DNA of 38,358 nt from Welwitschia mirabilis (GCA_051453625.1 JBOZIK010000001.1:270178533-270216890), one strand, 5' to 3'. Numbered from the stretch's first letter, positions 20,662 through 33,108 are shown. Notes: generated by a model from the letters alone, not told the origin. Program-made: numbers and translations.

Positions 20662-23209
20662 GTTGTTAAACCCAACCAAATCACTTATTATTATGTAATA
20701 TTAGAACTAATGTTTTGTCTATGAAAACAAATTCTCATAATCTTCTAAGAAGATAAATAAGATAGCAGTTAAGTGTTATGCTGCACACTTGCCCTTTCAC
20801 CTCTATAGTTAATTCCACATTCATGTTTGCCACTAGACTGATTTCATTATGTTTGTAGTAATTCTAGTAAACCAAGAGATGGGATATCTTTATTCATAGT
20901 GACTACACTTAGAAAGGAGGAAAAACCTATTAAAACCATTAAGTACATCAAAAACATAATACCATATTCTAACTTCTCATGTTTCTTAGTTTTTCTACTT
21001 CTATGTTAAAGCTCTAACGATAATGTTAAAGCCTAATTAGGGACATTGATACTTATTGCAATAACCTCTTTTCAAAAACTCTTTTGGTAACATCAAAGAG
21101 ATTGGCTCCTATTATAATGTTATTATTACCATAAAGAAGTATGTAATGGAATTTATTTTATCTTCAAAGTAATGCATCTCATCTATGAAATTTTTTCTAC
21201 AGAAGTGACATGGATTCATTCTAAAACCATAGATACCATAACCCTGTGTAATAGCATTTTACCTTTTATGTTAGTTTCAAATAATCTGTGAATGTTACTA
21301 GCACCTTCTTCCTTTTATTTAAGTCTATCCTCTTTCATGAAGATTAAGTTTAAATTATTGTTTTATTACTCCTTTAAAATACTAAGCATAGTATAAACCT
21401 ATCTTACATGTGAAAGAAGACCATGACCACTGAAGACTACCTTCTATAATAAGATAAGTAAAAGAAGAAAAGGAAGAGTCACACTTATCTAAGTCAGTCA
21501 AAGTTGAGGATACCACAACTAGGTCTAATCACTAATATCCATATCTAGTATCTATAGGCGAGATATCATAGAAGATGTATGATCCAATTCTAAATGGGGA
21601 AGATCCACTAAACAAAGTGGAATTTAACAAAAGACTAAAGTGATGTTGTTATGATGGCATCCTAAAAGGATTATCACTTCACTAAATATAGTAGTTTTAT
21701 TACTTAACATAATAGCTTACTTGCTAAGGATCAAGGGGTAATGGAAAATCTCCTAAATAGAGATGCTCAAAGTTGGAGGAAGGATGAACCCCTAAGATCT
21801 TTATTTTATTGATGCTGCTAAATATTATAAGTACCTATGAAAAAGTTCAAACATGATGAAAGTTCACCTATTATAGTTTTTATGCAAGTATTTATATCTA
21901 AGAATATATGATATCCTTTTTTATTAGTATGGTTTAAGGTGGTTAATAAAAATATGCTTACTTACATAAGTATTTTAAAGTTCAACTAATATGCATGAAA
22001 AATACACTTATACTATTTATAGAAAAAATCACTTCATATAGGCTAGATGCTTTAGTGATGCTATAGACTTACTTTCACTTAAAACTCTCTTTCTCTCACC
22101 TAATGTTAAAGATAGTGATATCAAGAGGCAAAGGAACATTGTTATAGTGTAGTATTTGCATTTGAGCAGAGTTATAGGCATCTCATACTACTTTCATACA
22201 TGTATTAGTTGAAATGATGGTTGTGACTAAATTTTTATAGCCTTTTGTGATATCACTACAAAATGATCTTTCTTCCACCTACTTAAATGATTTTAAAGTC
22301 TAAAATGTGGTCTAGTTAGCTTACTCTAAGTGAATGTTATTTGAAAATTCATTTTCAAAGAGGATAACTTTGCTTTATTTTAATTGGATTTGAGGTTTTG
22401 CATGCTTCCTTTATGGACACTTCTATCATTTCATTTCGAAATTTATAGTTTCTATTTGTTTTAGATATAATTTTAAAATGCACCTTATAAGAAAAATTGA
22501 ATAAGATTTGCTATATCTCTTAATGTAACCCTCCTAAATAGAGTTTAATTTACATATTAGCATGCCATCCAAATTTTGTAATGCAACATCTATGTTTTAT
22601 GTGTTGATTAAAAAACAAACAAAAGAAAAATTCTTAAAAGCATTATGCTTTATCTTTTACAAGATAAAATAAAGTTCCTTTTATAATCCCTTTTTTAAAA
22701 ATTCTTCCTTTTTAGCCACATTATTTTTCTTCACTCTTAACTAACTAGAACTATTTTTAGATTTTATTGTACCCTAAAATAGAGCTAGAGGTAACCATCT
22801 ACTCAAACAAGTTAATAAATTACTTATTTCTCCTAGATATTGGTATAAAAACTTGATCAAATAATATGTGCTAACATGTTTTCACTAGTGCTAGAGGAGG
22901 ACATAAAACCCTTTTATTCTAACAACCTTTTGCATTTTCATACCCGTATCCTTAAAAGTTTGAATCCATTATTATCTTATCCTTATTTGAAATCACATTA
23001 GATGAATAATAAGTTATGACTTATCCCCTTGTGTGATTTCCTTTTTTGATTCTACTTATTTAAGAAGCACGAGATATCTTCTAGATTTATTCATTACTTT
23101 ACCTCTAACTTGAAATTAGGATTCTAAGTTTCTAACTAAAGAGTCCTTTGTGTTTAATATAGAACCATCAATACACAATGTAATGGCTAAAACCATTTCA
23201 ACTTTTAAC
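20662..23209. other. Leader of the Tat-like element or unrelated filler, nothing recognised
   Basis: No reading frame longer than chance and no RNA gene or repeat that I can name. A + frame around 22880-23200 (LEEDIKPFY..NLLHFHTRIL) could be the decayed N-terminus of gag. Confidence 0.3.
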
Positions 23210-23760
23210 AAACTCACATCACTCCTAAGATTCTACAATAGCTTAACATATCATTTGATCCATGAGTAAATGATGTTCAATAACATCTAAAAAATTTCAA
23301 AAACTTATTGGAATTATATGACATTCATCATTATGATATCACTTATCAAGTATTTTCTACAACATTTCAATTGCTTGCTCTAGACTAGTTCCTTACTCTT
23401 ACGAATTGATCTATCTTCACCTAGTCTAAACTAGAAGAGAAGTTTATCAAATGATTTAGAAAGATCATAAGTCCTACTTTATCTATGAGAAACTTCACTA
23501 GTATTAGAAAAATGCTATGAGAAAACCTCAAGGAATATAACCTACAATTCCTTTAACAACTATTTTGTGTTTCTACTAAATTGAAGCCAAATGATATGGG
23601 TATCAAGAACTTGTACATTTTCACTTTATAACCTTATCTATCATATCAATGCACTAGTAATCCAAACACCATAGTGTTATAATAATCAATGAACAAAGTT
23701 ATAGATCTACAAAGTATCATTTTACTAAATTTATTATAATACTTAAGAGGTAATCCTAGT
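23210..23760 (+). pseudogene. gag: gag (retrotransposon gag domain) of the Tat-like element
   Basis: Reading across small frameshifts: HITPKILQ, FKNLLELYDIHHYDITYQVF, a STTFQLLALD.F block (the 'G.AL.WF' core), SKLEEKFIK, SPTLSMRNFTSIRKML, ENLKEYNLQFL, LKPNDMGIKNLYIFTL. This matches the order of the plant retrotransposon gag core (AL.W...L, W..L...F, ES..EY..RW, L...M...F..TL). Stops stand for Trp or Gln in the core. Gag would form the virus-like particle. Followed by an ill-defined stretch to 24570. Confidence 0.65.
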
Positions 23761-24569
23761 TTTTTTTCATCCTCTTTAGAGTTTTCAAAAGACCACCTTT
23801 TCCATCTAGGGCTATAACGATCTTTCTATAAATGTTTAATTTTCAAGTCCTTAACCATTATAAGCTTTACTCTTAATTCAAAGTAGCTTCTCAACATAAT
23901 AAATTTTGAACACTTAGTGAATCCTAATCATAGTAAATTCAATAGTTAATTGTTAACAATAAATTTGATTCCACTCAAATGTTTAACCAAGCCTTTAACT
24001 CTGAAAATATTAATACACATAAGAAATCTAAGTTAAACCAAGTATTGATAACATTCCAAAAAAGTAATAGAGCTTAAAAGAAACTAGAGTTGGACATTAC
24101 AACAAATGCAACCTACCTCACAACTCAAGGTAGGTTAAGGTTCTACTACTTTTAATAGGTATTGCCAATTATACCAAGTGTATCATTTTGAAAAGACTAA
24201 TCTTAACTTCTAACTGATTTTTAGAGATGTAGATAAAACCCATGGAAAAGTACTAGTAATGATTATATATGTTACTCCTAAAGTAAAATACGCACCTATC
24301 TAATCCCATGAAGAGAATAATATTTCAAACAACTCTAGACAAGAAAGTAATGTCAGATAACATAAGAATGTAAAAAGTATTGGAAACTCATAAGGAGGGT
24401 ACATCCATAATAACAATGCTTATGCTTCTCCTAATAAAATATTTTATAATTCCCATAATATGGCTTCCTCATCATAAAATCTAAATATAGGCTATCAAAA
24501 CATCCTACCTTAACTTAAAAAAAAAACTTTTAAAGCCACTAATAACAAGAGTAAAGAAGTATCTAAGCA
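23761..24569 (+). other. gag-protease linker, decayed
   Basis: Asn-, Ser- and Gln-type codons dominate one frame around 24300-24530, and no zinc knuckle was found. A run of ten A at 24518-24527 probably breaks the frame. Assigned by position only. Confidence 0.35.
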
Positions 24570-25187
24570 CCTCAGTATTATAGATGAGTTTAAGAAAGTA
24601 AAGATCAACATCCTTGTCAGTGAATTTATGCAATGTCAAGAAGTTAAAGATATTCTAAAAGAATCATTATTCTAAAACAATACTAATATTAAGGGTAAGA
24701 CCACCTTCTTCCAAGAGAATCCCATAAAACTTATTGAAGGTAAAGTGAAAAGTATTCATTATTTAACAACATCTAAACTTAAGTGAAAGATAACTCCTAA
24801 TTAGGATCAACCTTTCTTTATGATATCACTAATCATAAATGGGAAAAATATCCATAATTATCTAATGGATTTAGAAGTGATAATTAATATCATGTCTTAT
24901 GAGGTTTGTAAGGTTATTAGCTTTAAGATATCATCTCTAAAAAGAGGGGTTGTTTACTTGAATGGGTTAGGTATTGAAGTCCTAGACATGTTAAAATAGG
25001 TACATACTTAGTTAAAATCCCACCTGGACATCTCCTTTAGATTATACATTCATGTAATTGACATGCAATCTATGTATGAAATGCTATTTTCATATTCTTG
25101 TGGAGCTTAGTTTAGGTATTTCTTTTTCTCATATTCCTCTAAGTTAATTATACCCATTGAAGATAAGTTAGAACCAATTATTATATG
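24570..25187 (+). pseudogene. pol: Aspartic protease with upstream linker, Tat-like element
   Basis: The linker SIIDEFKKVKINILVSEFM..QEVKDILKE corresponds to the '(E)HLKK..A.IS..ELL' block before plant gypsy proteases. The protease follows without indels from about 24809: PFFMISLIINGKNIHNYLMD, LEVIINIMSYEVCKVI, YLNGLGIEVLDMLK, and the C-terminal VIDMQSMYEMLFSYSCGA.F block (family: DIPEAYG.LLSRDW). The catalytic Asp codon (24866-24868) survives, but DSGAT has become DLEVI, every change being a C-to-T or G-to-A transition. The enzyme would be dead. Stops include TAG/TAA at Gln-like positions. Confidence 0.85.
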
Positions 25188-25599
25188 ATGTGAATATTTC
25201 ATTAAGAAACATTTTCAAATTATCCCATAACCCCATGAACTAACTTCAAACTAGCTTTCAAAAAAGTGATTGATTTGGATTTAGGAGAATACATGGTGAA
25301 AAATGAAATAGATTTGGAAGATATAGTAGTTAAACTAAAGATTAATCTTAGTGAACCAAATCCTTTCATAAATTTATTTCCAACCATTTGTCATCAAGTT
25401 TATTAAAAGATGTTATAGAAGTGTGATGATGTTTATCTATTCCATCAACTAGATGGAAAGACTTTTCTCTTTAGTAATCCAACTCTTATAGAAGAAGACT
25501 CAAAATCCCTCTATCTTTACATAGACTAAGCTTAAAATGATGAAATCTAAGAAAAATATGATGAAGATCTTATATATCATGATCCACAAATTTCCTTTA

Positions 25600-26155
25600 A
25601 TAATATAAAAGAACTTAATGTATCTATTCTATATGTAGATAAAGCCTCTTTGAAGAAATGATATGGTGTGGGTATATTGCTAGCTATCCCTACCTAGGAA
25701 CCCATCTCAAAGGCAATAATTTCATGATTCATATGATAAATAACATGTCGAATATGAAGCCCTAATACATGTGTTAAAGTTTTCTTAACATCATAACTTA
25801 TGAAAGCTTAGAGTTTTAGTAATTCACGGCTAATCATTGATCAAGTCAATGGGATTTATGAAGATTAAACCCTAATCATGTAATTCTATAAGGCGTATGT
25901 CCTTAACATTCTTAAAAACATTAGCTATGTAACACTGTGACATGCCCTTCATGAACAAAACTACATACCCAATTCCCTTGTANNNNNNNNNNCTTGTACA
26001 AGTTGTGTCTATCCTTGTTATACCCTTCACACATAGAAAATATGATTTTAAAGTAATCATTGAGAGATTCTTCTATTATTCAATTCCTCACAATCACATC
26101 CCTTTACAAGTTTTTGATGATAACAATCAAGTTTCTAGATTCATTACTTTATAAG
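25600..26155 (+). pseudogene. pol: RNase H placed upstream of RT, plus connector
   Basis: LYVDKASLKKWYGVGILLAI (family: YFDGA....GAG.VL.SP) starts near 25628, with the first catalytic Asp in YVD. NNMSNMKP follows in another frame (family: NN.AEYEA; the Glu is lost), then NSRLIIDQVNGIYED (family: DS.LI..QV.G.Y). Next comes a connector, FKVIIERFFYYSIPHNHIPL then QVFDDNNQVSRF (family: R..IPDN...WQVF.DD.QI..F). It sits between protease and RT, which is unusual for Ty3/gypsy in general but known in this plant group. A 10-N gap (25983-25992) has CTTGTA on both sides. Two frame changes and several stops. Confidence 0.8.
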
Positions 26156-26399
26156 ATAAATTTTAGGATAGCATTATTAAATTTCAAATAAGAGATCAAA
26201 AAAGACAGAAGATAAATCTCTTAAGATTCTTCTAAATCAACTCAAGTTGAAACTACTAAAATGAAAAGTTAATTGAAAGACTACAAGGTTAAACTAGAAT
26301 GAAAACCAAAATAATTAACAAATTTTTGCTAAAATTAAAGTTATCATCATCCATAAGAATCATAAATACCTTCTTATAAATATTAGTAGTTAGCTACAT

Positions 26400-27370
26400 G
26401 CTAATGAAAAAAGAGATCTTATTAATCTATTCCATGAATTTAATGAGATTCTGAAATGGTTATATGAGGATCTCAAGGTATATAATGTTTTGATTATTAG
26501 ACATATGATTTCCATTTTATTAAGCATTAAACCTTTTCACTAAAAGCTAAAGAAAGCAAATCCTAAGATTAAGCTGATTATAAAATATAAAATCAATAAG
26601 ACTTTAAAATATAAAATCATTTACCTAGTTAAAAATTCAAGTTAGTTAGTTAAATTAATTTTCTTGAGAAATAAATTAGTGAAATTTGATTATGCATAAA
26701 TTTTAGGAATCTAAGTTTAGTATGCATCAAAGATAATTACCATTTAGTAAATATGGAAGAGTTACTTCAAATGATTAATGGATCACAAAGTTTTTTGTTT
26801 TAGATGGTTATTTAAAATACAAGTAGATACTTGTAAACAAATTTGATTAACACAAGATTGCGTTCACAACCAAATGGATAATCTTCTAATTCATTAAAAT
26901 GACTTTTGTTCTTATCAATGCATAAAACATTTGAATATAAAAATGCATTATTATTTACTTGGATGATCTCACTATCTTTTCACAAGATAGAGGCACTTAC
27001 ATTTGGGACTTATAACACGTACTCAAAAGATGTAGATATTATGGAGTATCTTTAAATATTAAGAAATTAGTATTTGAGGTCCAATCAAGAAAATTCCTTA
27101 GATACATTATCATTAAGGATGGTATTTTGATTGATCATGAAAGGGTTAATGTAATACCTAAGATCCCATATCCCTTGACAAAGAAACAACTAAACTCTTT
27201 CTTTGGAAGAATTAACTTTTTCAATAACTTCATCCAAATGTTTACAGAAATGATCAAATTCATTAACAATATGTTAAAGAAAGATTGATTAATTAATTTA
27301 AATGAGAAAGCAAAGAAGACCTTCCTTACCATTAAGGAAGTAATCATCGAGGCTCCAGTTTTGATTACTT
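26400..27370 (+). pseudogene. pol: Reverse transcriptase of the Tat-like element
   Basis: Blocks in order: FHEFNEILKWLYEDLKVYNV, LIIRHMI, KPFH.KLKKANPKIKLIIK, then LCINFRNLSLVCIKDNYHL, NMEELLQMINGS, LDGYLKYK, HKIAFTTKW, KMTFVLINA, and the catalytic IYLDDLTIFSQDR (YLDD at 26956-26967). The thumb and connection follow: RYYGVSLNIKKLVFEVQSRK, IIIKDGILIDHERVNVI, KKQLNSFFGRINFFNNFI, NMLKKD. The catalytic YLDD is intact, but Gln/Trp stops and small frameshifts are present. The FRNL, YLDD and SFFGRINF wording separates it from the Athila copy. Confidence 0.9.
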
Positions 27371-27750
27371 CATGGCTTGAAAATGAATTATTCTTATATG
27401 CCTTTTTAAGTAAGAATACTACTACACTCATTTTGATCCAATGTTTAAGCCTTTGAAAGATACTAAAATAAGGTATACCCCAATTAAAAAATAGTAATAT
27501 GTAGTTATCAAAGTTTTAAAGAAATTTAGGTACTATCTTTTAGGGCTAAAATTATTACCGTAGTTTCTAATCTAGAAACTATAGCTCTAATTAAAATACA
27601 AGATTCATTGTAGAAAAGAGCTAAATAAACTATGAAATTTTTAGAATATGATATAGAATGGAGAGTTGCTCAATTAATAAGAGGAACTAGTATTACCTAG
27701 TTAATTGCTCAAGCTACTATTCTTAAGGATGATGAAACATAGGTTAAATG
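27371..27750 (+). pseudogene. pol: Gypsy-type RNase H following RT
   Basis: EAPVLITSWLENELFLYAFL then SKNTTTLIL equals the 'AP.L.SPDF...F.LY.FAS...' start of gypsy RNase H; the DAS-type catalytic region is replaced, as in many Tat-like copies. Next come VVIKVLKKFRYYLLGLKLLP (family: A.VKALK.FR.Y.L.SK..), KRAK.TMKFLEYDIEWRV and LIRGTSIT.LIAQA (family: RG.W...LQEYD.EIKP...IKGQGLA.LLA). With the RNase H at 25600 it makes a dual-RNase H polyprotein. Confidence 0.75.
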
Positions 27751-28769
27751 TGAACCAATACATACTTACATCTTATAATAAGATAGCATTAAAAACATAA
27801 CCTCCAAAAAAAATCTAATTAATAACACCTAATATGCTGATATCAAATATTATCTAATGTTTCCCAAGTATCTCTCTGATCTATTGAGATACAAGAGAAA
27901 ACTTTCAGTTTCTAAATGCATCAAGTTCACCTTTTTATAAGGTATCCTTCATCATAAGAATTTTTATGGAGTGTATTTGAGATGTTTTAATCAAGAATAA
28001 GCTAAATGTTACTTGCAATAGTTACATTAAGAAGGTCATCTTGGCTATAGAGCTCTACTACATAAGATTGTGCATGTGGGATATATTAATTAATGATTAT
28101 AAGAGATACTTATGATGTGGTCAAATCATGTTTGTAATGCTAAATATTCAAAGGTAAAGAGGCTAAGAATTCACTATATTTTGACTTGACATTGAAGTAA
28201 GAACCTTTGTAAAATGAACTTTAGATTTCATTAGATCCATTAATCCTCCTTTCTCTACTTAACGTTGCTTTGTCATTACTATAACTGACTATTACACTAG
28301 ATGAATGGAGGCTAAAGCCACATGAAATATTACCACCTATGAAGTAATCAAACTTTTAGAATAAAATATCATCTCTTAGTATGAAATCTCATTTTCCTTA
28401 CTTCCTGATAATGATCTTACTTTCATATCAACCAAATTAATAGATTGAATCATAGAAAATCATGTCTTAATCAAACTCGCCACTGAGTACTACTCATAAA
28501 GTAATGATCTTATAGAAAAATCTAAAAAATTTTTGATATTAATAACAAAAACGATTATTGAAAAAATCTAAAGTTTTAATAAACCTCAAATGGGCGATGG
28601 GCTGATCAAGTTTGCTATAATAAATTAATTAAAAAATTATCCTATGACTAGTTTATAACAAGAAACTACTATTACTAATTAACTTAGATATTTCCCCTTA
28701 CAAGTTCTTCCTAGACTATATGGAAGATGATTAATATATCAATGCAAGGATCTATCAATTGTGTAAACT

Positions 28770-28803
<34 letters not shown>

Positions 28804-29095
28804 CAAATTAAAGTTGTAAGGAACCTTTATTATTACTAAGTATTAGTTAAAAGGTGGTTTAATAAGACATTTACTATGAAAGAATTTTAGGTAAGGGACT
28901 TAGCACTCAAGAGGGATAGAATTTTAGGACAAGCTAGACCCTAGAATAAATTCTCCTCAATGTAGTTAGGTCCTTATTAGGCTGCTAATATTATATCTTC
29001 AAATGTCTATCAAATCTTAAATATGCAAGGAAATAGGTACATTACAGTTTTAATGCATTTCATCTTAGACATTTTAACTCTTGTGCTCTAAGAGG
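27751..29095 (+). pseudogene. pol: Integrase of the Tat-like element
   Basis: N-terminal part: DIKYYLMFPKYLSDLLRYKR, KNFYGVYLRCFNQE, LH.EGHLGYRALLHKIVHVG (zinc-finger HH part), with the CxxC part decayed. The core is almost free of indels: TLDFIRSINPPFST (first Asp), ITDYYTRW-like with TGA for Trp, TYEVIKLLE, LPDNDLTFISTK (second Asp), ATEYYS, SNDLIEKSKKFLILI (Glu). The C-terminal part has MKEF.VRDLALKRDRILGQA, NKFSPM.LGPY.AANII and VYQILNMQGNRYI, ending near 29090. It would insert the cDNA into host DNA; now inactivated by stops. An (AAAAG)n tract at 28770-28803 interrupts the C-terminal part. Confidence 0.88.
28770..28803 (+). repeat. Microsatellite (AAAAG)n
   Basis: A run of A followed by about five GAAAA units, inside the decayed integrase C-terminal region; it shifts the reading frame there. 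Confidence 0.8.
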
Positions 29096-29154
29096 ATACC
29101 AAATAGAAGAGTAGGATCATTTACATTATATTATGAATTATTGCATATATACAG

Positions 29155-32100
29155 TGTGACACCCTCATTTATCTTACCCTAATTAAGTACTATTTTTTTT
29201 AAATTTTCTTTTTTCTTTAATTTTTTACTTGGTAAACACAGTGGAACCTAGTACCAAATTCTACTTACTCTGTAATTATAATTTCCCTATTATATCATAT
29301 ATTTAACTATAATTAATTTTTAGATTACTTTGGTTTACAAACAATAGCAATGTCATAATTTTATGTCCTTTATTTCTTCTTAGTCTTTTGTAACATAAAA
29401 GATATCTTGTGAATAGTTAAAGAGATGTAAAATTATTGTCAACATATATGGATAAACTTTAAAGGTAATACCTAACCAGTAAAATAGGAGGTTGTAACTC
29501 CAATTAATGGCATTTCAACTCAATATCCGACCACCCTCTAGATGTGAGTTTGTTTTGCTTTAGGTTTTAAACTATATAAACAGGGCTAGGCTCAACTTTA
29601 TGGGCTTTCATTTCACCTCGATATACCACTAATATAGGTAACAGATGGTACATGAGGTGGATGCATGCTTATAAATGACCTCCACTTCCTTGAATCATCT
29701 CTGGATGGTGCAATATGATTCATCAATGCTAAAGGCTCAAGATTTTAAGTTGGAATAACTTCATACATGGGTAGGATAAGAAAGTGGTTATTAAATCCAC
29801 TTCCAAAAGGATAGTATAAAAAAAAGGCAATGCAACCCACCATGGTGATAAAATCCAAGTGTGGAGATGAACATTATTAGAATTATCTTGATTTAGTCCA
29901 CTACAATAAATATACCNNNNNNNNNNNNNNNNNNNNNNNNNNNNNNNNNNNNNNNNNNNNNNNNNNNNNNNNNNNNNNTAATAATTCTAATCATCATTTG
30001 GTTCATTTTATAGAAACAACCATAAAAAGAAATAAAGCATATAAGAATAATTCTTTTTTCAAGATTATTATGATAAAATCTAGATAAAAGAAATAATCTT
30101 TTCTTTTATTTTCTATCTAAATAAAGGAAATATTATTTTCTTTTTCTTTTAATAATAATTTAAAAATATTAAAAATGAACTTAAATAAACTAAAACGAAC
30201 CTGAAGCTATGCTAATCCTAAAAACGCTCTTCAATGCTGTATCATAATCTCCATGGATTGGTGTGAAGAAGGTAAACAAAAGAAAGTATAGCCCAAGTGT
30301 AATTTTTAAGATATAAGTATTTATCCACGATTTTATATGCCTATATTATAAGTCAATAAAAATAAATGATATGCTAGAGACTACTTATGTCACTTAACTA
30401 CTAAAGTGAAAATGCATATAACAATGCACATTCGAATTAAGCTAAGGAAAAAGGGGTGAAAGAGTTATTTCTACAATTAGATAGTACTTATATATAATTA
30501 AACTTAAATATACTATTAGAAACATATTTTATATACTCAATTTTCCTATAAAATTTTGTGAAATAAATTTTCTATAATTTTAAACATCAATTATAGCATT
30601 TTTGGTCTTTAGAAAGATATTATAATTAAAAATTTATAATTAATTAATTATGAAAAAAATTAAATTATAGTAGCTTATTAGAAACTAGATACATAATGGG
30701 TTCCTCAGAGTAAAACNNNNNNNNNNTTGAAATCATAAAAGTATTATTTCTAACTTTATCATTTAAGGTTAAAAACTGTCAATTTTCTTAAAATTACAAT
30801 CCTACCTCACTACACTAAAATGGCCATAACCTTTAACATACTTTGAGTTTTTAGATAATTTAAGATGTTTTTGAAAGAGTATTTAATCTCTTATAACTTA
30901 GGATACTCAAGTTTGCAATTATGTATACATATAGGTATAGAAATGTAAATTACTTGCTTAATGTATTTTGCATTTATTTTCTGATGTATTTTATCAAATA
31001 AATGTTTTAAAAATAAGTACTCATTAAAAAAATTACTATTTTTACATTCTCACATTTAGACATAGTACTAGAATTATAAAAAAATTTCATTAATTAATAC
31101 CTACTAATTAATAAGATATGATGTTTTTATCTTATGCCTATATTCTAGAAATTTAATTTTTACCATAATGAAAATATGATAAAGTTTCTACAAGTACTTA
31201 AGTAATAACATGGATTAACAAAATAATGGGTATACTAATTTATTAGTTATAGAAAGAAAAATAAATTATAAAAAGAAAAGAATCATTATAGAAAGAAAAA
31301 CTAAATCCATTCAAAAAATGATTATTATAAGCCTTGAGTTTTTCCATGAAAGAGTACTAATCTAAAGAGAATTTTGAGGATTAAACTTTTTTCCTGATAA
31401 GATGGTTCTAATGAATAATGTATAAAACAAAAAATAGTATTAAATAAAAATGGGTAGCCAAATTTCTTTTTCTTTTTTTCTATAGTGAATTCCCTAGTAA
31501 CTTGGTCATAATCATCCATTAGTAATCCACCATCACCAATCATAAGAGACACCCACATATCTCACTAGAATGTCTTAGTCGGTGCTAATGAGAGGAAAAA
31601 ATGTTTTATAACATAATTGCATAAAAGAAATAAATAATTCTATAATAAAATATTACATCATTCCAATAGAAAAGATAGATAATAAGAGTAAGGATCTTAC
31701 TTGGAAATANNNNNNNNNNNNNNNNNNNNNNNNNNNNNNNNNNNNNNNNNNNNNNNNNNNNNNNNNNNNNNNNNNNNNNNNNNNNNNNNNNNNNNNNNNN
31801 NNNNNNNNNNNNNNNNNNNNNNNNNNNNNNNNNNNNNNNNNNNNNNNNNNNNNNNNNNNNNNNNNNNNNNNNNNNNNNNNNNNNNNNNNNNNNNNNNNNN
31901 NNNNNNNNNNNNNNNNNNNNNNNNNNNNNNNNNNNNNNNNNNNNNNNNNNNNNNNNNNNNNNNNNNNNNNNNNNNNNNNNNNNNNNNNNAGAGTAATGCA
32001 CTTGTAAGAAACAAAAGAAAAGTCTCTCCTCTTTAAAAAAGAGGTAAAGATCTCTATATGTAGACAAAAAAGGCACATAGCTCAAGATCACAAGATTATA

Positions 32101-33035
32101 TGACTTAGCATTGGTAAGTAGGATGAGTAATAACTGATATTATAGTACATAAAGAGATCACATTTATGAATCATGCACCTAACTAGGGTGAGTAATTTTC
32201 TTACTTCAATTAGCAGGTTTAATTACATGCATCATTTACTCATGCTAGCCCTTTTTAATCCTTTAATTACATGCATCATTTACATAAAGAGATCACATTT
32301 ATGAGTCATATACCTAACCAGAGTGAGTAATTTTCTTACTTCAATTAGCAAGTTTAATTACATGCATCATTTACTCATGCTAGCCCTTTTTAATCCTTTA
32401 TAGGTTTATAAGTAAGTTTTATTCATCTAATACATGCATCAAAAGGATAAATATATAAATCTTAAAATTAGCATGTGGCATAATGAGACAAACTCTTCAA
32501 CTCTAATGAACAAAGCAATGAGTATGCTATGAACAAAGTGAACTTACACATATCAAGATCATAAAAGTCATGGTAGAGTAAATCTACTAATTTATCATTT
32601 TGATGCTATGTAAGAGTGCATGTACTTGTTTAAATACTTTCAAAATACATAAAATATATCAATCACATAATACAAGGAAGAAAATATTTATTCATAATAT
32701 ATATACATATCACATTTACCAAGAATATAAATGAGTAAATAAAATCAAAATATATTATTATGTCCTCTTAAAGTTTTCAATTTATTAGTTTTATCATGTG
32801 ATTTTAATTCCTCATATAATGGAATTATTAAATCTTAGATGTTTAAATAGATTTTTCAATAAAACCTTTTAACATAATTTTTATCATTTTCACTCTAAAT
32901 TATAAAGATCACAAACTAAGGTTAATTTTAAAATGGCATCTTATCTAATAAGGAACTTAAATAAGGATAATTATTCATTTAACTAAAATCTTAACATACT
33001 AAGTAAATAAGGTTTATAAAATATAGGATATGACA
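29155..33035 (-). repeat. 3' LTR, about 3.88 kb
   Basis: Direct repeat partner of 35871-38358, aligned from TGTGACACCCTCATTTATCT / TGTGACGTCCTCTTTTATCT onward over at least 2.5 kb at roughly 80-85 % identity by eye. TATA-like ACTATATAAAC at about 29570 is kept in both copies (36310). On the minus strand it starts TGTCATATCC, next to the polypurine tract, and ends CACA. Three N runs lie inside. The 62-N run at 29917 fits the roughly 63-65 bases present at that place in the other LTR. Confidence 0.85.
32148..32400 (+). repeat. Tandem duplication of about 135 bp inside the LTR
   Basis: CATAAAGAGATCACATTTAT starts both units (32148 and 32283). They share GAGTAATTTTCTTACTTCAA and CATGCTAGCCCTTTTTAATC with few differences. 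At the junction AATTACATGCATCATTTAC is repeated once more, suggesting slippage at that motif. Confidence 0.85.
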
Positions 33036-33108
33036 TTCTTCCCCACTTAGACTGATATTAGTCTTAGGAATAAAAAATATGAAATATGACATTCTCCCCT
33101 ATTTAGAC
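33036..33108 (-). other. Polypurine tract, with LTR-start junction duplicated
   Basis: Minus strand: AAGTGGGGAAGAA (33048-33036) directly before TGTCATATCC, the LTR start. A second version, AAATAGGGGAGAATGTCAT, sits about 54 bp away (33104-33086), each preceded by GTCTAA and TAAAAT/TAAGAC-like sequence. The tract primes plus-strand DNA synthesis in LTR elements. One copy is probably a tandem duplicate of the other. Confidence 0.75.

Larger units (their letters stand above)
18896..29154 (+). mobile_element. Tat-like Ty3/gypsy LTR retrotransposon, decayed, 3' end cut by a chromovirus LTR
   Basis: Order on the + strand: primer-site-like sequence (18896), long leader with tandem repeats, gag (about 23210), protease (24800), RNase H (25620), connector (26040), RT (26400-27370), second RNase H (27370-27740), integrase (to 29092). 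RNase H both before and after RT is a known variant in plant polyproteins of this type; the phrases FRNL, SFFGRINF and REFQ-like connector match that group. The 3' LTR is absent: the LTR of the next element starts at 29155, 60 bp past the integrase stop region. Non-functional because of many stops. Confidence 0.8.

Noticed and set aside
27135-27431. 98-codon open frame on the minus strand
   Set aside because: It is the antisense of the RT thumb and RNase H start on the + strand, whose translation matches known motifs.
29560-29600. TATA box plus transcription start on the + strand at ACTATATAAAC
   Set aside because: The LTR orientation (primer site, gag, polypurine tract) is minus, and the palindromic TATATA core reads as TATATAG on that strand too; no + strand gene follows.
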